A stretch of DNA of 53,920 nt from Mucilaginibacter phenanthrenivorans (GCF_024721155.1 NZ_JAHVAP010000020.1:1-53920); one strand, 5' to 3'. Positions 15,778-24,746 are shown, numbered from the stretch's first letter. Translations and numbers: made by a program. The notes: generated by a model from the sequence alone, not told the origin.

Positions 15778-16347
15778 ATGAGACACGGAAAAAAAGTTAA
15801 TCACTTAGGCCGCACAAACAGTCACCGCAAGGCGATGATGAGCAACATGGCCACCTCGCTTATCTTACATAAGCGCATTACTACAACATTAGCAAAAGCA
15901 AAAGCTTTACGCGGTTATGTTGAGCCAATCCTTACAAAATCAAAAAACGATACTACGCACTCACGTCGTACAGTATTTAGCTACCTGCAGGATAAAGATG
16001 CAGTTACTATCCTGTTCCGCGAAGTTGCTGAGAAAATTGCTAACCGCCCGGGTGGTTACACCCGTATCATCAAACTTGAAAATCGTTTAGGTGATAACGC
16101 TGAAATGGCAATGATTGAATTAGTAGATTACAACACTGTTTACGGTAATGATGTTGCTAAAGCTGAAAAGAAATCAACACGTCGTCGTGGTGGTTCATCA
16201 AAAGCTAAAGCTGCTGCTCCTGTAGCAGAAGAAGTAGTTGAAGTTGCTCCCGTAGCTGAGGCACCGGTTGCTGAAGCTCCTGCTGCTGAAACTGAAGCTC
16301 CGGAAGCGCCTGCTGCAAATGAAGAAAATGCAGAAAAAGGAGAATAA
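15778..16347 (+). CDS. rplQ: Ribosomal protein L17 with Ala/Glu-rich tail
   Basis: 189 residues against about 120-130 for E. coli-type L17. Residues 1 to about 128 are the L17 core (MRHGKKVNHLGRTNSHRKAM; NRPGGYTRIIKLENRLGD). Residues 130-143 form a basic linker (KKSTRRRGGSSK) and 144-189 an acidic tail of Ala, Glu, Pro and Val repeats (VAEAPVAEAPAAE). L17 sits at the tunnel exit, so the tail could project outside the ribosome. It is the last gene of the operon. Confidence 0.95.
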   Translation: MRHGKKVNHLGRTNSHRKAMMSNMATSLILHKRITTTLAKAKALRGYVEPILTKSKNDTTHSRRTVFSYLQDKDAVTILFREVAEKIANRPGGYTRIIKLENRLGDNAEMAMIELVDYNTVYGNDVAKAEKKSTRRRGGSSKAKAAAPVAEEVVEVAPVAEAPVAEAPAAETEAPEAPAANEENAEKGE

Positions 16348-16379
16348 TTTTAAATCCAAATAAATCTAATTATTAAGGA

Positions 16380-16414
16380 AATGCCCCGCTGCAAAGCGGG
16401 GCATTCTTTGTTTT
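16380..16414 (+). terminator. Terminator of the ribosomal operon
   Basis: A perfect 10-bp GC-rich stem (AATGCCCCGC / GCGGGGCATT, loop TGCAAA) is followed by TCTTTGTTTT. It lies 32 bases after rplQ. Confidence 0.85.
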
Positions 16415-16429
16415 ATGGGATTTTAACTT

Positions 16430-16957
16430 TTAATCTTTAATAAGCCTGAATTTCATCAAGCCTTCGGCGTCAGTCGAAACTTCCTTAAATCCGCACTTAG
16501 CCAATATTCTCCTTGAAGGCAAATTGTCTGCATAGGTATGTACGATGATTGCCTTAACATTTTTATCCATAAATGCCCATCCTGACAATAATTGCAAAGC
16601 CTCGCTTGCGTATCCCTTGTTTTGATGCTGCTCGTTTATCATGTAGCCTGTTTCGGCTTCCCCTTCTTCGTTTGGGTCACCAGAGAAGCCCATTCCGCCT
16701 ACGACGGTGTTAGTGCTCTTTAAGATGATCTCCCAGTTGGTATACCATTTATAAGCTTTCGGGTTCGCCAGGGTTTTCGGCAGCCAGAAGTTGATCATGG
16801 CATCGTCAATCTCCTTCTTATAAAATTCACTTATTTGGGGGTTTGACGGGTTTAGGCCCAGCGCTTGTTCCATGTCATTCCTATTGGTGTGCAGCAACTT
16901 TAATAATTCACGTGTTAACGGAATCATCCGTAACCTTTCTGATTCGATAAAAAACAT
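16430..16957 (-). CDS. GNAT-family N-acetyltransferase (RimJ/RimL type)
   Basis: 175 residues, one acetyltransferase domain. The start FFIESERLRMIPLT is typical of the RimJ/RimL-like group. The acetyl-CoA loop QHQNKGYASEAL is at about residues 111-122, and NLPSRRILAKCGFKEV near the end is the usual motif-B helix. The substrate is unknown: it could be a protein N-terminus, an antibiotic or a small amine. It faces the ribosomal operon and ends 16 bases from its terminator. Confidence 0.85.
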   Translation of the reverse strand: MFFIESERLRMIPLTRELLKLLHTNRNDMEQALGLNPSNPQISEFYKKEIDDAMINFWLPKTLANPKAYKWYTNWEIILKSTNTVVGGMGFSGDPNEEGEAETGYMINEQHQNKGYASEALQLLSGWAFMDKNVKAIIVHTYADNLPSRRILAKCGFKEVSTDAEGLMKFRLIKD

Positions 16958-17408
16958 TTGATTTTTGAATTTAATAACAATAAAAAGTCAGTTCAATTTC
17001 TTGATTAAAGATTTAGCCTTTTGGGATGGCTAATTGTTATGCAATTCCAGGCAAGGTAATTTGCCAGTTTGATGTTTTAAGTAACAGAGGCGTTTATTTA
17101 TTCAGCAAATATAGATAATATATAAGCATCGGTTGCTAACTAGTAAAAGGTGACGGATATAGGTTTATTTTGCTTGAATTTTCGGGGAGATTATTTAAAT
17201 TAAATGGTATATAAAATTTTGTTTTATCAGATAAGTATTTGTAGTTTTATCATAACCTAAACGCAACAATCACATTCATCTGTCTTTCTTGCCTTGGGCC
17301 ATTTCATCTTTTATTTGATTGATCCCCTAAACTATATAGATCAGCAGCAAAAGGTAGTGAGCTTTGTACCTCTTTAAAAACCAGGGCCGAAAAATCAAAA
17401 TTAATTTT
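16958..17408. other. Gene-free AT-rich stretch
   Basis: I see no gene, RNA or clear promoter here in 451 bases. It separates the GNAT gene from the small double-glycine peptide on the opposite strand, so promoters of both must lie in it, but no good TAnnTTTG element stands out. Confidence 0.4.
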
Positions 17409-17603
17409 ATGAATTCTAACTTAGGAAAACCACTTTCAAAAAGCGAAATGAAGGCAGTTCAGGGCGGAAAATTCCCCGGCTGCGCGGTTCAAGGGCAAAA
17501 TGGCAATGCTTATTCACTGGGTTGTTGTACCGGGCTTGCCCAATGTCCGGGGACAACACATACGTGCGAGCCGCCAACCGACCCATGCTTTGATATTTTT
17601 TAG
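17409..17603 (+). CDS. Double-glycine leader, cysteine-rich small peptide
   Basis: 64 residues. MNSNLGKPLSKSEMKAVQGG (1-20) is a classic leader with a Gly-Gly cleavage site, of the type Bacteroidota use for bacteriocin-like or other natural-product precursors exported by peptidase-containing ABC transporters. The 44-residue core has six Cys (25, 39, 40, 46, 53, 60), many Gly and Pro, and no long hydrophobic stretch. The start at 17409 is chosen because it gives the leader its normal length; the in-frame start at 17364 adds a non-leader sequence. No transporter, maturase or immunity gene lies nearby, so it is an orphan. Its own strong terminator follows. Function unknown. Confidence 0.7.
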   Translation: MNSNLGKPLSKSEMKAVQGGKFPGCAVQGQNGNAYSLGCCTGLAQCPGTTHTCEPPTDPCFDIF

Positions 17604-17618
17604 TGTATCGAATAAAAT

Positions 17619-17659
17619 AATTGCTGCCGGGGTGGGCCCGGCAGCAATTGCTTTGTTTT
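17619..17659 (+). terminator. Terminator after the double-glycine peptide
   Basis: A perfect 13-bp stem (17619-17631 with 17637-17649, core TTGCTGCCGGG) and a five-base loop are followed by GCTTTGTTTT. It lies 15 bases after the stop and supports the peptide being a real single-gene transcript. Confidence 0.85.
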
Positions 17660-17733
17660 GTAAGTGCATCTTGATAACAATAATTTAAAATTATTGCTGT
17701 AAGTTTATGGTTAATGACACCAGAAATACGCTG

Positions 17734-18020
17734 CTATAATATCACCTGTGTTGGCTTTTTACTGCTGGCATTTATTTCGTTCTTTAATCCTTCAAGGGTA
17801 ATTCTACGGCGAAAGGAAGTATGGGTAAGAGCACTTTTACCATAATACTGCTCTGGGTGAATGACGGAAATTGAGATGTTGTTTTCTGCCAACCTGTCAC
17901 CACGCTGTCGTTAATAGCTGACGGAATAATCTTGTTTGTCGGTATGTCTATTATTTTCCCTGCCAAATCCAAATTGGCACAACCCTTGTTAAATAGCTGG
18001 TAATACAAACAATCAATCAA
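17734..18020 (-). pseudogene. Possible frameshifted gene remnant upstream of dnaK
   Basis: Two minus-strand frames look protein-like and join across a shift near 17895. The first (17784-18020) reads LAGKIIDIPTNKIIPSAIND. The second (17734 to about 17910, stop TAG) reads ISVIHPEQYYGKSALTHTSF and then RRRITLEGLKNEI. Neither is a whole protein and no family is recognised. The first frame would need a TTG start. This may be the 3' part of a decayed gene, or chance. Confidence 0.3.
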
Positions 18021-18034
18021 GAAAATATAATCAT

Positions 18035-19948
18035 ATGTCTAAAATAATTGGAATCGACTTAGGAACAACCAACTCCTGCGTTGCAGTAATGGAAGGTAAC
18101 GAGCCTGTAGTTATTGCTAACAGTGAAGGTAAACGTACTACGCCGTCTGTAGTAGCATTTATTGACAACGGCGAACGTAAAGTAGGTGATCCTGCAAAAC
18201 GCCAGGCTATTACAAATCCTACAAAAACTATTTCATCTATCAAGCGCTTTATGGGTAACCAGTTTAACGAGGTTACTAAAGAGGCTTCACGGATGCCATA
18301 CAAAGTGGTTAAAGGCGATAACAACACACCACGTGTTGAAATCGGCGACCGTATGTATACCCCACAGGAAATTTCAGCAATGATTCTTCAGAAAATGAAG
18401 AAAACTGCTGAAGACTTTTTGGGCCATGAAGTTACTGAAGCGGTTATTACCGTACCGGCTTACTTTAACGATGCACAGCGCCAGGCTACTAAGGAAGCCG
18501 GTGAAATTGCAGGCTTAAAAGTACGTCGTATTATAAACGAACCTACTGCTGCTGCCCTGGCTTACGGCCTTGACAAAGCACACAAGGATATGAAAATTGC
18601 CGTATTTGATTGCGGTGGGGGTACACATGACGTTTCGATCCTTGAATTAGGTGATGGCGTGTTCGAAGTAAAATCGACCGACGGTGATACGCACTTAGGT
18701 GGTGACGACTTTGACCAGGTAATTATCGACTGGTTAGCTGACGAATTTAAAAGCGACGAAGGTATCGATCTGCGTAAAGATCCAATGGCTTTGCAGCGTT
18801 TAAAAGAATCATCAGAAAAAGCTAAGATCGAATTATCAAGCTCAGCTCAAACTGAAATTAACCTGCCATACATTACCGCTGTTGACGGTATGCCTAAGCA
18901 CCTTGTTAAAACTTTAACAAAGGCTAAATTTGAGCAATTGGCTGACAGCTTAATAAAACGTACTATCGAGCCTTGTAAAACAGCTTTGAAAAACGCTGGT
19001 TACAGCACTTCTGATATCGACGAAGTTATCTTAGTAGGTGGTTCAACCCGTATCCCTGCAATCCAGGAAGCTGTTGAAAAATTCTTTGGTAAGGCACCAT
19101 CGAAAGGTGTTAACCCGGATGAAGTTGTTGCCATTGGTGCAGCTATCCAGGGTGGTGTATTAACAGGCGAAGTTAAGGATGTGTTATTGTTAGATGTTAC
19201 CCCACTTTCATTAGGTATTGAAACTATGGGTGGTGTAATGACCAAGCTTATTGAAGCTAACACTACTATCCCTACCAAGAAGTCTGAAACATTCTCAACT
19301 GCATCTGATAACCAGCCATCTGTTGAGATCCATATATTACAGGGTGAGCGCCCTATTGCTTCTGCAAACCGTACCATTGGCCGGTTCCATTTGGATGGAT
19401 TGCCACCTGCACCTCGTGGCGTGCCACAGGTTGAAGTAACTTTTGACATTGATGCGAACGGTATATTGAACGTATCTGCAAAAGACAAAGCAACAGGCAA
19501 GGAACAAAAGATCCGTATTGAAGCGTCTTCAGGTTTAACTGATGCTGAGATCAAAAAGATGAAGGACGAAGCTGAAGCAAATGCTGATGCTGACAAAAAG
19601 GCAAAGGAAGAAGTTGAAAAACTAAACGCTGCCGATGCCCTGATCTTCTCGACAGAAAAACAACTGAAAGAATACGGCGATAAGATCTCTGCTGATAAAA
19701 AAGCGCCTATCGAATCTGGCTTAGCCAAATTGAAGGAAGCTTATGCAGCTAAGAACTTTGCTGATATTGATACCGCACAAGCTGAATTAAGCAATGCCTG
19801 GAACGTTGCATCTGAAGAGATGTACAAAGCTACAGGTGATGCAGGCCAGGCTGGTCAGCCAGGTGCTGAAGGCGGTGCCGGTACATCAGGTGGCGGACAA
19901 GCTGAAGGTGACACTGTTACAGATGTTGACTTCGAAGAAGTAAAATAA
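18035..19948 (+). CDS. dnaK: Molecular chaperone DnaK (Hsp70)
   Basis: 637 residues, normal length. The ATPase domain (1 to about 385) begins KIIGIDLGTTNSCVAVMEG and has the phosphate-2 loop at 191-198, here FDCGGGTH with Cys193 and His198 where E. coli has Leu and Phe; this is likely a lineage variant. The linker VLLLDVTPLSLGIET (about 388-402) leads to the substrate-binding domain and lid, and the Gly-rich tail ends TDVDFEEVK. It is alone here, without grpE or dnaJ next to it, and has its own terminator. No CIRCE-like or heat-shock promoter was seen. Confidence 0.98.
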   Translation: MSKIIGIDLGTTNSCVAVMEGNEPVVIANSEGKRTTPSVVAFIDNGERKVGDPAKRQAITNPTKTISSIKRFMGNQFNEVTKEASRMPYKVVKGDNNTPRVEIGDRMYTPQEISAMILQKMKKTAEDFLGHEVTEAVITVPAYFNDAQRQATKEAGEIAGLKVRRIINEPTAAALAYGLDKAHKDMKIAVFDCGGGTHDVSILELGDGVFEVKSTDGDTHLGGDDFDQVIIDWLADEFKSDEGIDLRKDPMALQRLKESSEKAKIELSSSAQTEINLPYITAVDGMPKHLVKTLTKAKFEQLADSLIKRTIEPCKTALKNAGYSTSDIDEVILVGGSTRIPAIQEAVEKFFGKAPSKGVNPDEVVAIGAAIQGGVLTGEVKDVLLLDVTPLSLGIETMGGVMTKLIEANTTIPTKKSETFSTASDNQPSVEIHILQGERPIASANRTIGRFHLDGLPPAPRGVPQVEVTFDIDANGILNVSAKDKATGKEQKIRIEASSGLTDAEIKKMKDEAEANADADKKAKEEVEKLNAADALIFSTEKQLKEYGDKISADKKAPIESGLAKLKEAYAAKNFADIDTAQAELSNAWNVASEEMYKATGDAGQAGQPGAEGGAGTSGGGQAEGDTVTDVDFEEVK

Positions 19949-19981
19949 TCCCGATCTCCTAAGAGATTATAAACTATAAGG

Positions 19982-20011
19982 CCCTGGCTATTTATTTAGC
20001 CGGGGTTTTTT
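19982..20011 (+). terminator. Terminator of dnaK
   Basis: CCCTGGCTA pairs with TAGCCGGGG (one T-G pair) around a six-base loop and is followed by TTTTTT, 33 bases after the dnaK stop. Confidence 0.85.
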
Positions 20012-20035
20012 GTTGGGGCTGAGCCAGATTTGAAA

Positions 20036-22300
20036 TTACAAATCAATTTTTATTGCATCGTTGCTATTGTTATACAATTTATGTTTTGAGACAGACGCTT
20101 CTTCAAACCCATACCCCATTAATTTAATTTTATTGAACCTGGAAACAAACGCTCCTTCCACTTTTGAAAATTCAATGGTTCTTTTATTTGGATCAAAAGT
20201 GATCTCCCGTTTAAAATATTCACCCTGTTCATAATCATAGCTTAACCCATCATCTTCATAATAAACAAAGCTGGTAGGCTCATTACCATGCCAGATATTG
20301 ATCTCCAATACGCCATTACCGGTTTCATTAGTGCTTTGAATTACGTTTTGCATAGGGATAATTGCCCCTGCTTTTATAAACACAGGCAAATCAGTCAATG
20401 GCGCATCTACAATGATACTCTGTTCCCCGGTAAACTTTTCTCTGGTACTAAGCCGATACCATTCTCCTGCCGGCAGGTAGACCTCTGCGGTAAGTTTTGT
20501 GCTTTCAACAGGAGCCACCAGGATGCTATCACCAAATAGAAACTGGTTATGGTACTTCACATCGTACCCATTTTCATCGTTGGTATAATTTATGGCGAGG
20601 GTACGGCTCAATGGCAAACCGGTTTTGTGCGATTGGTAAAACCCGGAATAGATATACGGCAGCAAACGGTAACGTTGTTCAATATCCTTTTTAATGATGG
20701 CCATGTTCTTCTTACCCCATTGCCATGGCTCGCGCATAACAGTGCCTTGCATGGCGTGGTTGCGGAACATAGGCGTGTACACGCCCAGCGAATTCCAGCG
20801 CACCATCAGCTCAGGCGTTGGATTTTCGCTGAAGCCGCCGTTATCAACGCCTACTAACGACATCCCGGTGATCCCCAAACTGCTTACCATGCGCTGACCC
20901 ATTAACATATGCGAGTCGTAAGCGGAGTTATCGCCCGTCCACACCGCCGAATAACGCTGGGTACCGGCATAAGCAGCGCGGGTGAGCACAAAGGGTCGTT
21001 TGTTGCCGATGACCCTTCTGGTGCCCTCGTAAGTGGCACGTGCCATTTCCATTCCGTAGGCGTTGCGGACTTCGGGCATATATTTATCCCCGAATTTTAC
21101 CAGCGACGGAATATTTTGACCCCAGGCGGCGGGTTCGTTCATATCGTTCCAGAAACCCTCAACGCCGGGATCTGTTAATGCTGTAAACGCTGCTCCCCAC
21201 CATTCACGAACATCTTCCCTGAAAAAGTCAGGGAAATGACAGCGGCCAGCCCAGACTTCACCCACGTATTTTTCTCCGTTTGGATAGGTGGCGAAATAGT
21301 TGTTTTCGACACCTTCGTCATATTCTTTGTAGCCTGGTTCAATCTTAATACCGGGGTCAACAATTGTTATCAATCTAAATCCGATAGCTTTGAGCTTATC
21401 GATCATTGCCTTAGGATCAGGAAAGGTTTCCTTATTCCAGGTGAAGATCTTAAACTCATCCATGTAATCTATATCGCAATAAATTACATCGGCAGGGATT
21501 TTCTCCTTACGGAATCTTTCTGCAATACTCAATACCTCATCGGCACTCATATAACTCCAGCGGCATTGCTGGTAACCCAGGCTCCAAAGCGGCGGCATCT
21601 CCATACGACCGGTGAGCCAGGTATAGTCCTCTATTATTTGCGCTACACTTTGCGCGCCGAAGAAATAATAGTTCATGTCACCACCATCGGCACCAAACCA
21701 GCTCATTTGATCGTCAGTTGTAGCGCCGAAATCGAAATAGCTTTTGTGGGTATTGTCGAAAAATAACCCATAGGTTAATCCGCTATGCAGGCCGATAAAA
21801 AATGGAAAAGTCTTATAAAGCGGATCGGTCTTGGTATCGTGCATTGCCGCATCTGTATTCCAGTTTACAAAGCTGCTACCCCGTTTGTTAAGGTTGCCGG
21901 TTTTCTCGCCAAGCCCGATGAACTTTTCATCTTTATAAAGCTTCCGATAATTAATTACCCTATCACCTTGCCAGTTTATGCCGAAGCGCGGATCATCCTC
22001 GCTTAATGCTTTGCCATTGGCAGTATAAAAGTTAAAGCGTAATGGAGATTTATTTATATGGAGTTGTAAAACAGGAGTTTTTATAACGATCTCATCGGCT
22101 GATTCTTCAAATTTAAAATCACCCGGTTTTTGGATAACGGCAAAGGACTTGTCATCATCATTAAATGCTTTGCTAACGTTAACCCTGATTATTGAATCGG
22201 AATAGACCCAAATGCGGGCAGTCGCTTCTTTTGTTTTAATAATGAGGATATTGCCTTGTTTGTTAACGCTTTCTATATCGCCTAAAATCTCCGTTTGCAT
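20036..22300 (-). CDS. Glycoside hydrolase family 31 (alpha-glucosidase type)
   Basis: 754 residues with no signal peptide, so probably cytoplasmic. An N-terminal beta-sandwich (about 1-230) precedes the catalytic barrel. The nucleophile lies in GFWNDMNEP (Asp386) and the acid/base in WTGDNSAYD (Asp457). YQQCRWSYMSADEVLSIAERF and the following DIDYMD segment are typical of GH31 alpha-glucosidases. It would cleave alpha-glucose, or less likely alpha-xylose, from oligosaccharides. It is a single gene convergent with dnaK, with no sugar transporter adjacent. Confidence 0.9.
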   Translation of the reverse strand: MQTEILGDIESVNKQGNILIIKTKEATARIWVYSDSIIRVNVSKAFNDDDKSFAVIQKPGDFKFEESADEIVIKTPVLQLHINKSPLRFNFYTANGKALSEDDPRFGINWQGDRVINYRKLYKDEKFIGLGEKTGNLNKRGSSFVNWNTDAAMHDTKTDPLYKTFPFFIGLHSGLTYGLFFDNTHKSYFDFGATTDDQMSWFGADGGDMNYYFFGAQSVAQIIEDYTWLTGRMEMPPLWSLGYQQCRWSYMSADEVLSIAERFRKEKIPADVIYCDIDYMDEFKIFTWNKETFPDPKAMIDKLKAIGFRLITIVDPGIKIEPGYKEYDEGVENNYFATYPNGEKYVGEVWAGRCHFPDFFREDVREWWGAAFTALTDPGVEGFWNDMNEPAAWGQNIPSLVKFGDKYMPEVRNAYGMEMARATYEGTRRVIGNKRPFVLTRAAYAGTQRYSAVWTGDNSAYDSHMLMGQRMVSSLGITGMSLVGVDNGGFSENPTPELMVRWNSLGVYTPMFRNHAMQGTVMREPWQWGKKNMAIIKKDIEQRYRLLPYIYSGFYQSHKTGLPLSRTLAINYTNDENGYDVKYHNQFLFGDSILVAPVESTKLTAEVYLPAGEWYRLSTREKFTGEQSIIVDAPLTDLPVFIKAGAIIPMQNVIQSTNETGNGVLEINIWHGNEPTSFVYYEDDGLSYDYEQGEYFKREITFDPNKRTIEFSKVEGAFVSRFNKIKLMGYGFEEASVSKHKLYNNSNDAIKIDL

Positions 22301-22377
22301 CTTGTTGCCCCAATGGTTAATAAATCATTGTAGAAGTAACGGGTAAAGAGGAATAACGTTTTGTAAACTATTAAAAA

Positions 22378-22404
22378 CAAAAAATCCCGCACAATGGCGG
22401 GATT
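22378..22404 (-). terminator. Terminator of the nucleotidyltransferase gene
   Basis: On the minus strand AATCCCGC, CATTGT, GCGGGATT is followed by TTTTG-TTTTT. It lies 24 bases after the stop of the 22428-23330 gene. Confidence 0.8.
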
Positions 22405-22427
22405 CAATATTATAAGTTACTGATTGA

Positions 22428-23330
22428 CTACGCCCACAAATTAGATGGATAAGTACCATTTTCAACCAGTGTAGAAATGCTTTTTTGTACGATCGGCTTA
22501 TCTTCCTTGTAGGTTACGCCAAACCATTTTGAACTGGTTGGTATAACTTTAAACGATGCCTCACCGCTTTTTATCAATTCATCAGCCACCAAAGGAATAA
22601 AGAATTCTGATTTTGGATTGCTCTCATTGGCTTCAACAAATTTCTTGAACATAGGCTCACTTTGTTTAAACACCGCAGGAGTAAAGCCCCAGAAATTCAT
22701 TGACACACGGGTATCACTGCTCAAAGCGTGCTCACCAGTTGCATCCTTGTAGGCCACGCTGCCGTCTTCCTTAAAATATACCTCTGTACGCTCATTAATT
22801 TCGACCATGTTGCCATTATCGTCAACCTTACAAACACCGCGTGATACGGATCCGTAATCAGACAGGGTACGGTCAATTTGGTAGCCGATTAGTGAATAGG
22901 TATCGTCGCTAACTTCTGTGGTTAAAAACTTTGCCATTTTTTCAAATGAATCATAACCATAAAAGTCGTCAGCGTTTATAACGCAAAAAGGTTCCTTAAC
23001 CTGGTTACGTGCTGCCAGTACCGCATGTGCAGTACCCCATGGCTTTGCGCGTTCAATTTCTTTTTCAATGCCAAAAGGTTTAAGGTCGAAGCTTTGGAAA
23101 ACGTAATCGGTTTCAATACGTCCCTTTAGTTTAGGCTCAAATATGGCTTTAAACGGCTCAACAAATTCTTCACGAATAATAAAACTTATTTTACCGAAGC
23201 CAGCTTTTATAGCGTCGTAAATAGAATAATCGATAATAGTTTCACCATTTGGGCCAAAACCATCAATCTGCTTCATGCTTCCATAGCGGCTTGCCATGCC
23301 TGCAGCCAGTATAAGTAGTGTGGGTTTCAT
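22428..23330 (-). CDS. Sugar-phosphate nucleotidyltransferase-like protein
   Basis: 300 residues. The N-terminus LLILAAGMASRYGSMKQIDGF carries the nucleotide-binding motif of NTP_transferase enzymes (LxxGxxSR...K), which join a sugar phosphate to NTP. VINADDFYG at about 118-126 supplies the metal-binding Asp pair. It is close in size to glucose-1-phosphate thymidylyltransferases, but the exact sugar and nucleotide cannot be read. It has its own terminator. Confidence 0.75.
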   Translation of the reverse strand: MKPTLLILAAGMASRYGSMKQIDGFGPNGETIIDYSIYDAIKAGFGKISFIIREEFVEPFKAIFEPKLKGRIETDYVFQSFDLKPFGIEKEIERAKPWGTAHAVLAARNQVKEPFCVINADDFYGYDSFEKMAKFLTTEVSDDTYSLIGYQIDRTLSDYGSVSRGVCKVDDNGNMVEINERTEVYFKEDGSVAYKDATGEHALSSDTRVSMNFWGFTPAVFKQSEPMFKKFVEANESNPKSEFFIPLVADELIKSGEASFKVIPTSSKWFGVTYKEDKPIVQKSISTLVENGTYPSNLWA

Positions 23331-23435
23331 AATTTTATTAGGTACAATATAATAAATGTAAATATGACATTTTTATTTTACTCTTTCCGTTGTAATAATA
23401 ATTATCGCCATAAAAAGTTTTCTTTTGGGCGCTAT

Positions 23436-24560
23436 TTATTTAATGTATCTGAAATCTTGTCCATCTTTAATGTTTAACAAAGTTTCATAGATCAGGCGGA
23501 TCACATTGTCAACATCTTCTTTGTGGATCATCTCAACCGTTGTGTGCATGTAGCGCAATGGCAATGAGATTAATGCAGATGGCACACCATCATTTGAGTA
23601 AGCAAAGGCATCAGTGTCGGTACCAGTTGAGCGTGACGAAGCCTGGCGCTGGAATGGAATATTTGCCTTTTGTGCAGATTCGATCAACAGCTTATTCAAA
23701 TTGTTTTGTACCGCAGGTGCGTACGACACCACCGGACCACGACCACAAGCCAGATCGCCTTGCGTTATTTTGTTGATCATTGGTGTTTGTGTGTCATGGG
23801 TAACATCTGTTACAATGGCAACGTTTGGTTTAATATGATGTGCTATCATTTCGGCGCCACGCAAGCCAATTTCTTCCTGAACGGCGTTTACGATGTACAA
23901 GCCAAACGGCAGCGTTATGTTATTTTCTTTAAGCAGACGTGCAACTTCGGCAATCATGAAGCCACCTGCGCGATTATCAAGTGCCCGGCCAACATAATAG
24001 CGGTCGTTAAGCACCATAAACTCATCTTCGTAGGTTATAACACAACCAACGTGAATACCCAGTTTTTCAACTTCTTCCTTGCTGGTGCAACCACAATCTA
24101 AAAAGATATTCTTCAGGGTCGGAGCCTCTTCCTTTTCACCGGCGCTGCGGGTGTGGATAGCCGGCCAACCAAAAACTGCCTTTACAATACCGTTGTCGGT
24201 ATGGATATTTACACGTTTCGATGGAGCGATCTGGTGATCAGAACCACCATTGCGGATCACATATATCAATCCATCGCTGGTAATATAATTTACAAACCAG
24301 GAGATTTCATCGGCGTGGGCTTCGATAACTACTTTGTATGCTGCGTCCTTATTAATGATACCTACTGCCGTACCGTAGTTGTCTACATAGTGATCATCAA
24401 TATAGGGCTTCAGATATTCAAGCCATAACTCCTGGCCCTTCCATTCAAAACCGGTAGGCGAGGCGTTGTTTATATATTTTTCGAAGAATGATAAAGAGCT
24501 GTCAGTTACAACAGCCACGTGCTTAGGGGAATCAGGGGTTTCAGATTTTATCTCAGCCAT
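23436..24560 (-). CDS. M42-family zinc aminopeptidase
   Basis: 374 residues. M42 enzymes (tetrahedral aminopeptidase group) cut free N-terminal residues from peptides in the cytoplasm. The metal ligands are visible: His in VIEAHADEIS, Asp in GRALDNRAGG, Glu-Glu in VQEEIGLRGA, Asp in VTDVTHD and His in LPLRYMHTTVEM. Such proteins are often misnamed glucanases. A -7-like TATATTTG (minus strand, 24595-24602) lies 35 bases upstream. Confidence 0.92.
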   Translation of the reverse strand: MAEIKSETPDSPKHVAVVTDSSLSFFEKYINNASPTGFEWKGQELWLEYLKPYIDDHYVDNYGTAVGIINKDAAYKVVIEAHADEISWFVNYITSDGLIYVIRNGGSDHQIAPSKRVNIHTDNGIVKAVFGWPAIHTRSAGEKEEAPTLKNIFLDCGCTSKEEVEKLGIHVGCVITYEDEFMVLNDRYYVGRALDNRAGGFMIAEVARLLKENNITLPFGLYIVNAVQEEIGLRGAEMIAHHIKPNVAIVTDVTHDTQTPMINKITQGDLACGRGPVVSYAPAVQNNLNKLLIESAQKANIPFQRQASSRSTGTDTDAFAYSNDGVPSALISLPLRYMHTTVEMIHKEDVDNVIRLIYETLLNIKDGQDFRYIK

Positions 24561-24594
24561 ATTCTATTAAATGCCTCTGGTAGAATGAGGAACG

Positions 24595-24602
24595 CAAATA
24601 TA
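24595..24602 (-). promoter_or_regulatory. -7 element before the M42 peptidase
   Basis: TATATTTG on the minus strand matches TAnnTTTG exactly; no clear TTTG lies 19 bases upstream, so only half of the promoter is seen. Confidence 0.4.
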
Positions 24603-24610
24603 ATGAAAAG

Positions 24611-24692
24611 GTTGAAGTTGTTGTAAGAGTTGTAATAGTTAAAAAGGCAAAATACTACAACATTTACAACCCTTACAACTTCTACAACTTTC
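24611..24692. repeat. Two opposed arrays of 9-base units
   Basis: Units GTTGAAGTT, GTTGTAAGA, GTTGTAATA at 24611-24637 are followed after 19 bases by ACAACATTT, ACAACCCTT, ACAACTTCT, ACAACTTTC at 24657-24692. The second array is the reverse complement type of the first, so the whole can fold. It sits in the 307-base gene-free gap 24561-24867. Confidence 0.65.
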
Positions 24693-24746
24693 CTATAACA
24701 TTTATCAAATCCTTAACATCCGCTTAATTTAACAACTGCACCTTTG

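Noticed and set aside
17500..17688. Overlapping 62-residue frame across the double-glycine peptide
   Set aside because: It crosses the terminator stem and lacks any leader or domain; the peptide frame explains the region better.
18602..18634. Cys193 and His198 in the DnaK phosphate loop as a functional oddity
   Set aside because: The key Gly and Thr residues remain and the change looks like a lineage variant, so it is not strong evidence of altered function.
19000..19728. 242-residue minus-strand frame opposite dnaK
   Set aside because: It is the mirror of a strongly conserved gene and has a Ser/Ala-rich composition with no recognisable domain.
20288..22006. Several 60-176-residue plus-strand frames opposite the GH31 gene
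   Set aside because: They are antisense to an intact enzyme with both catalytic Asp and show no domain.
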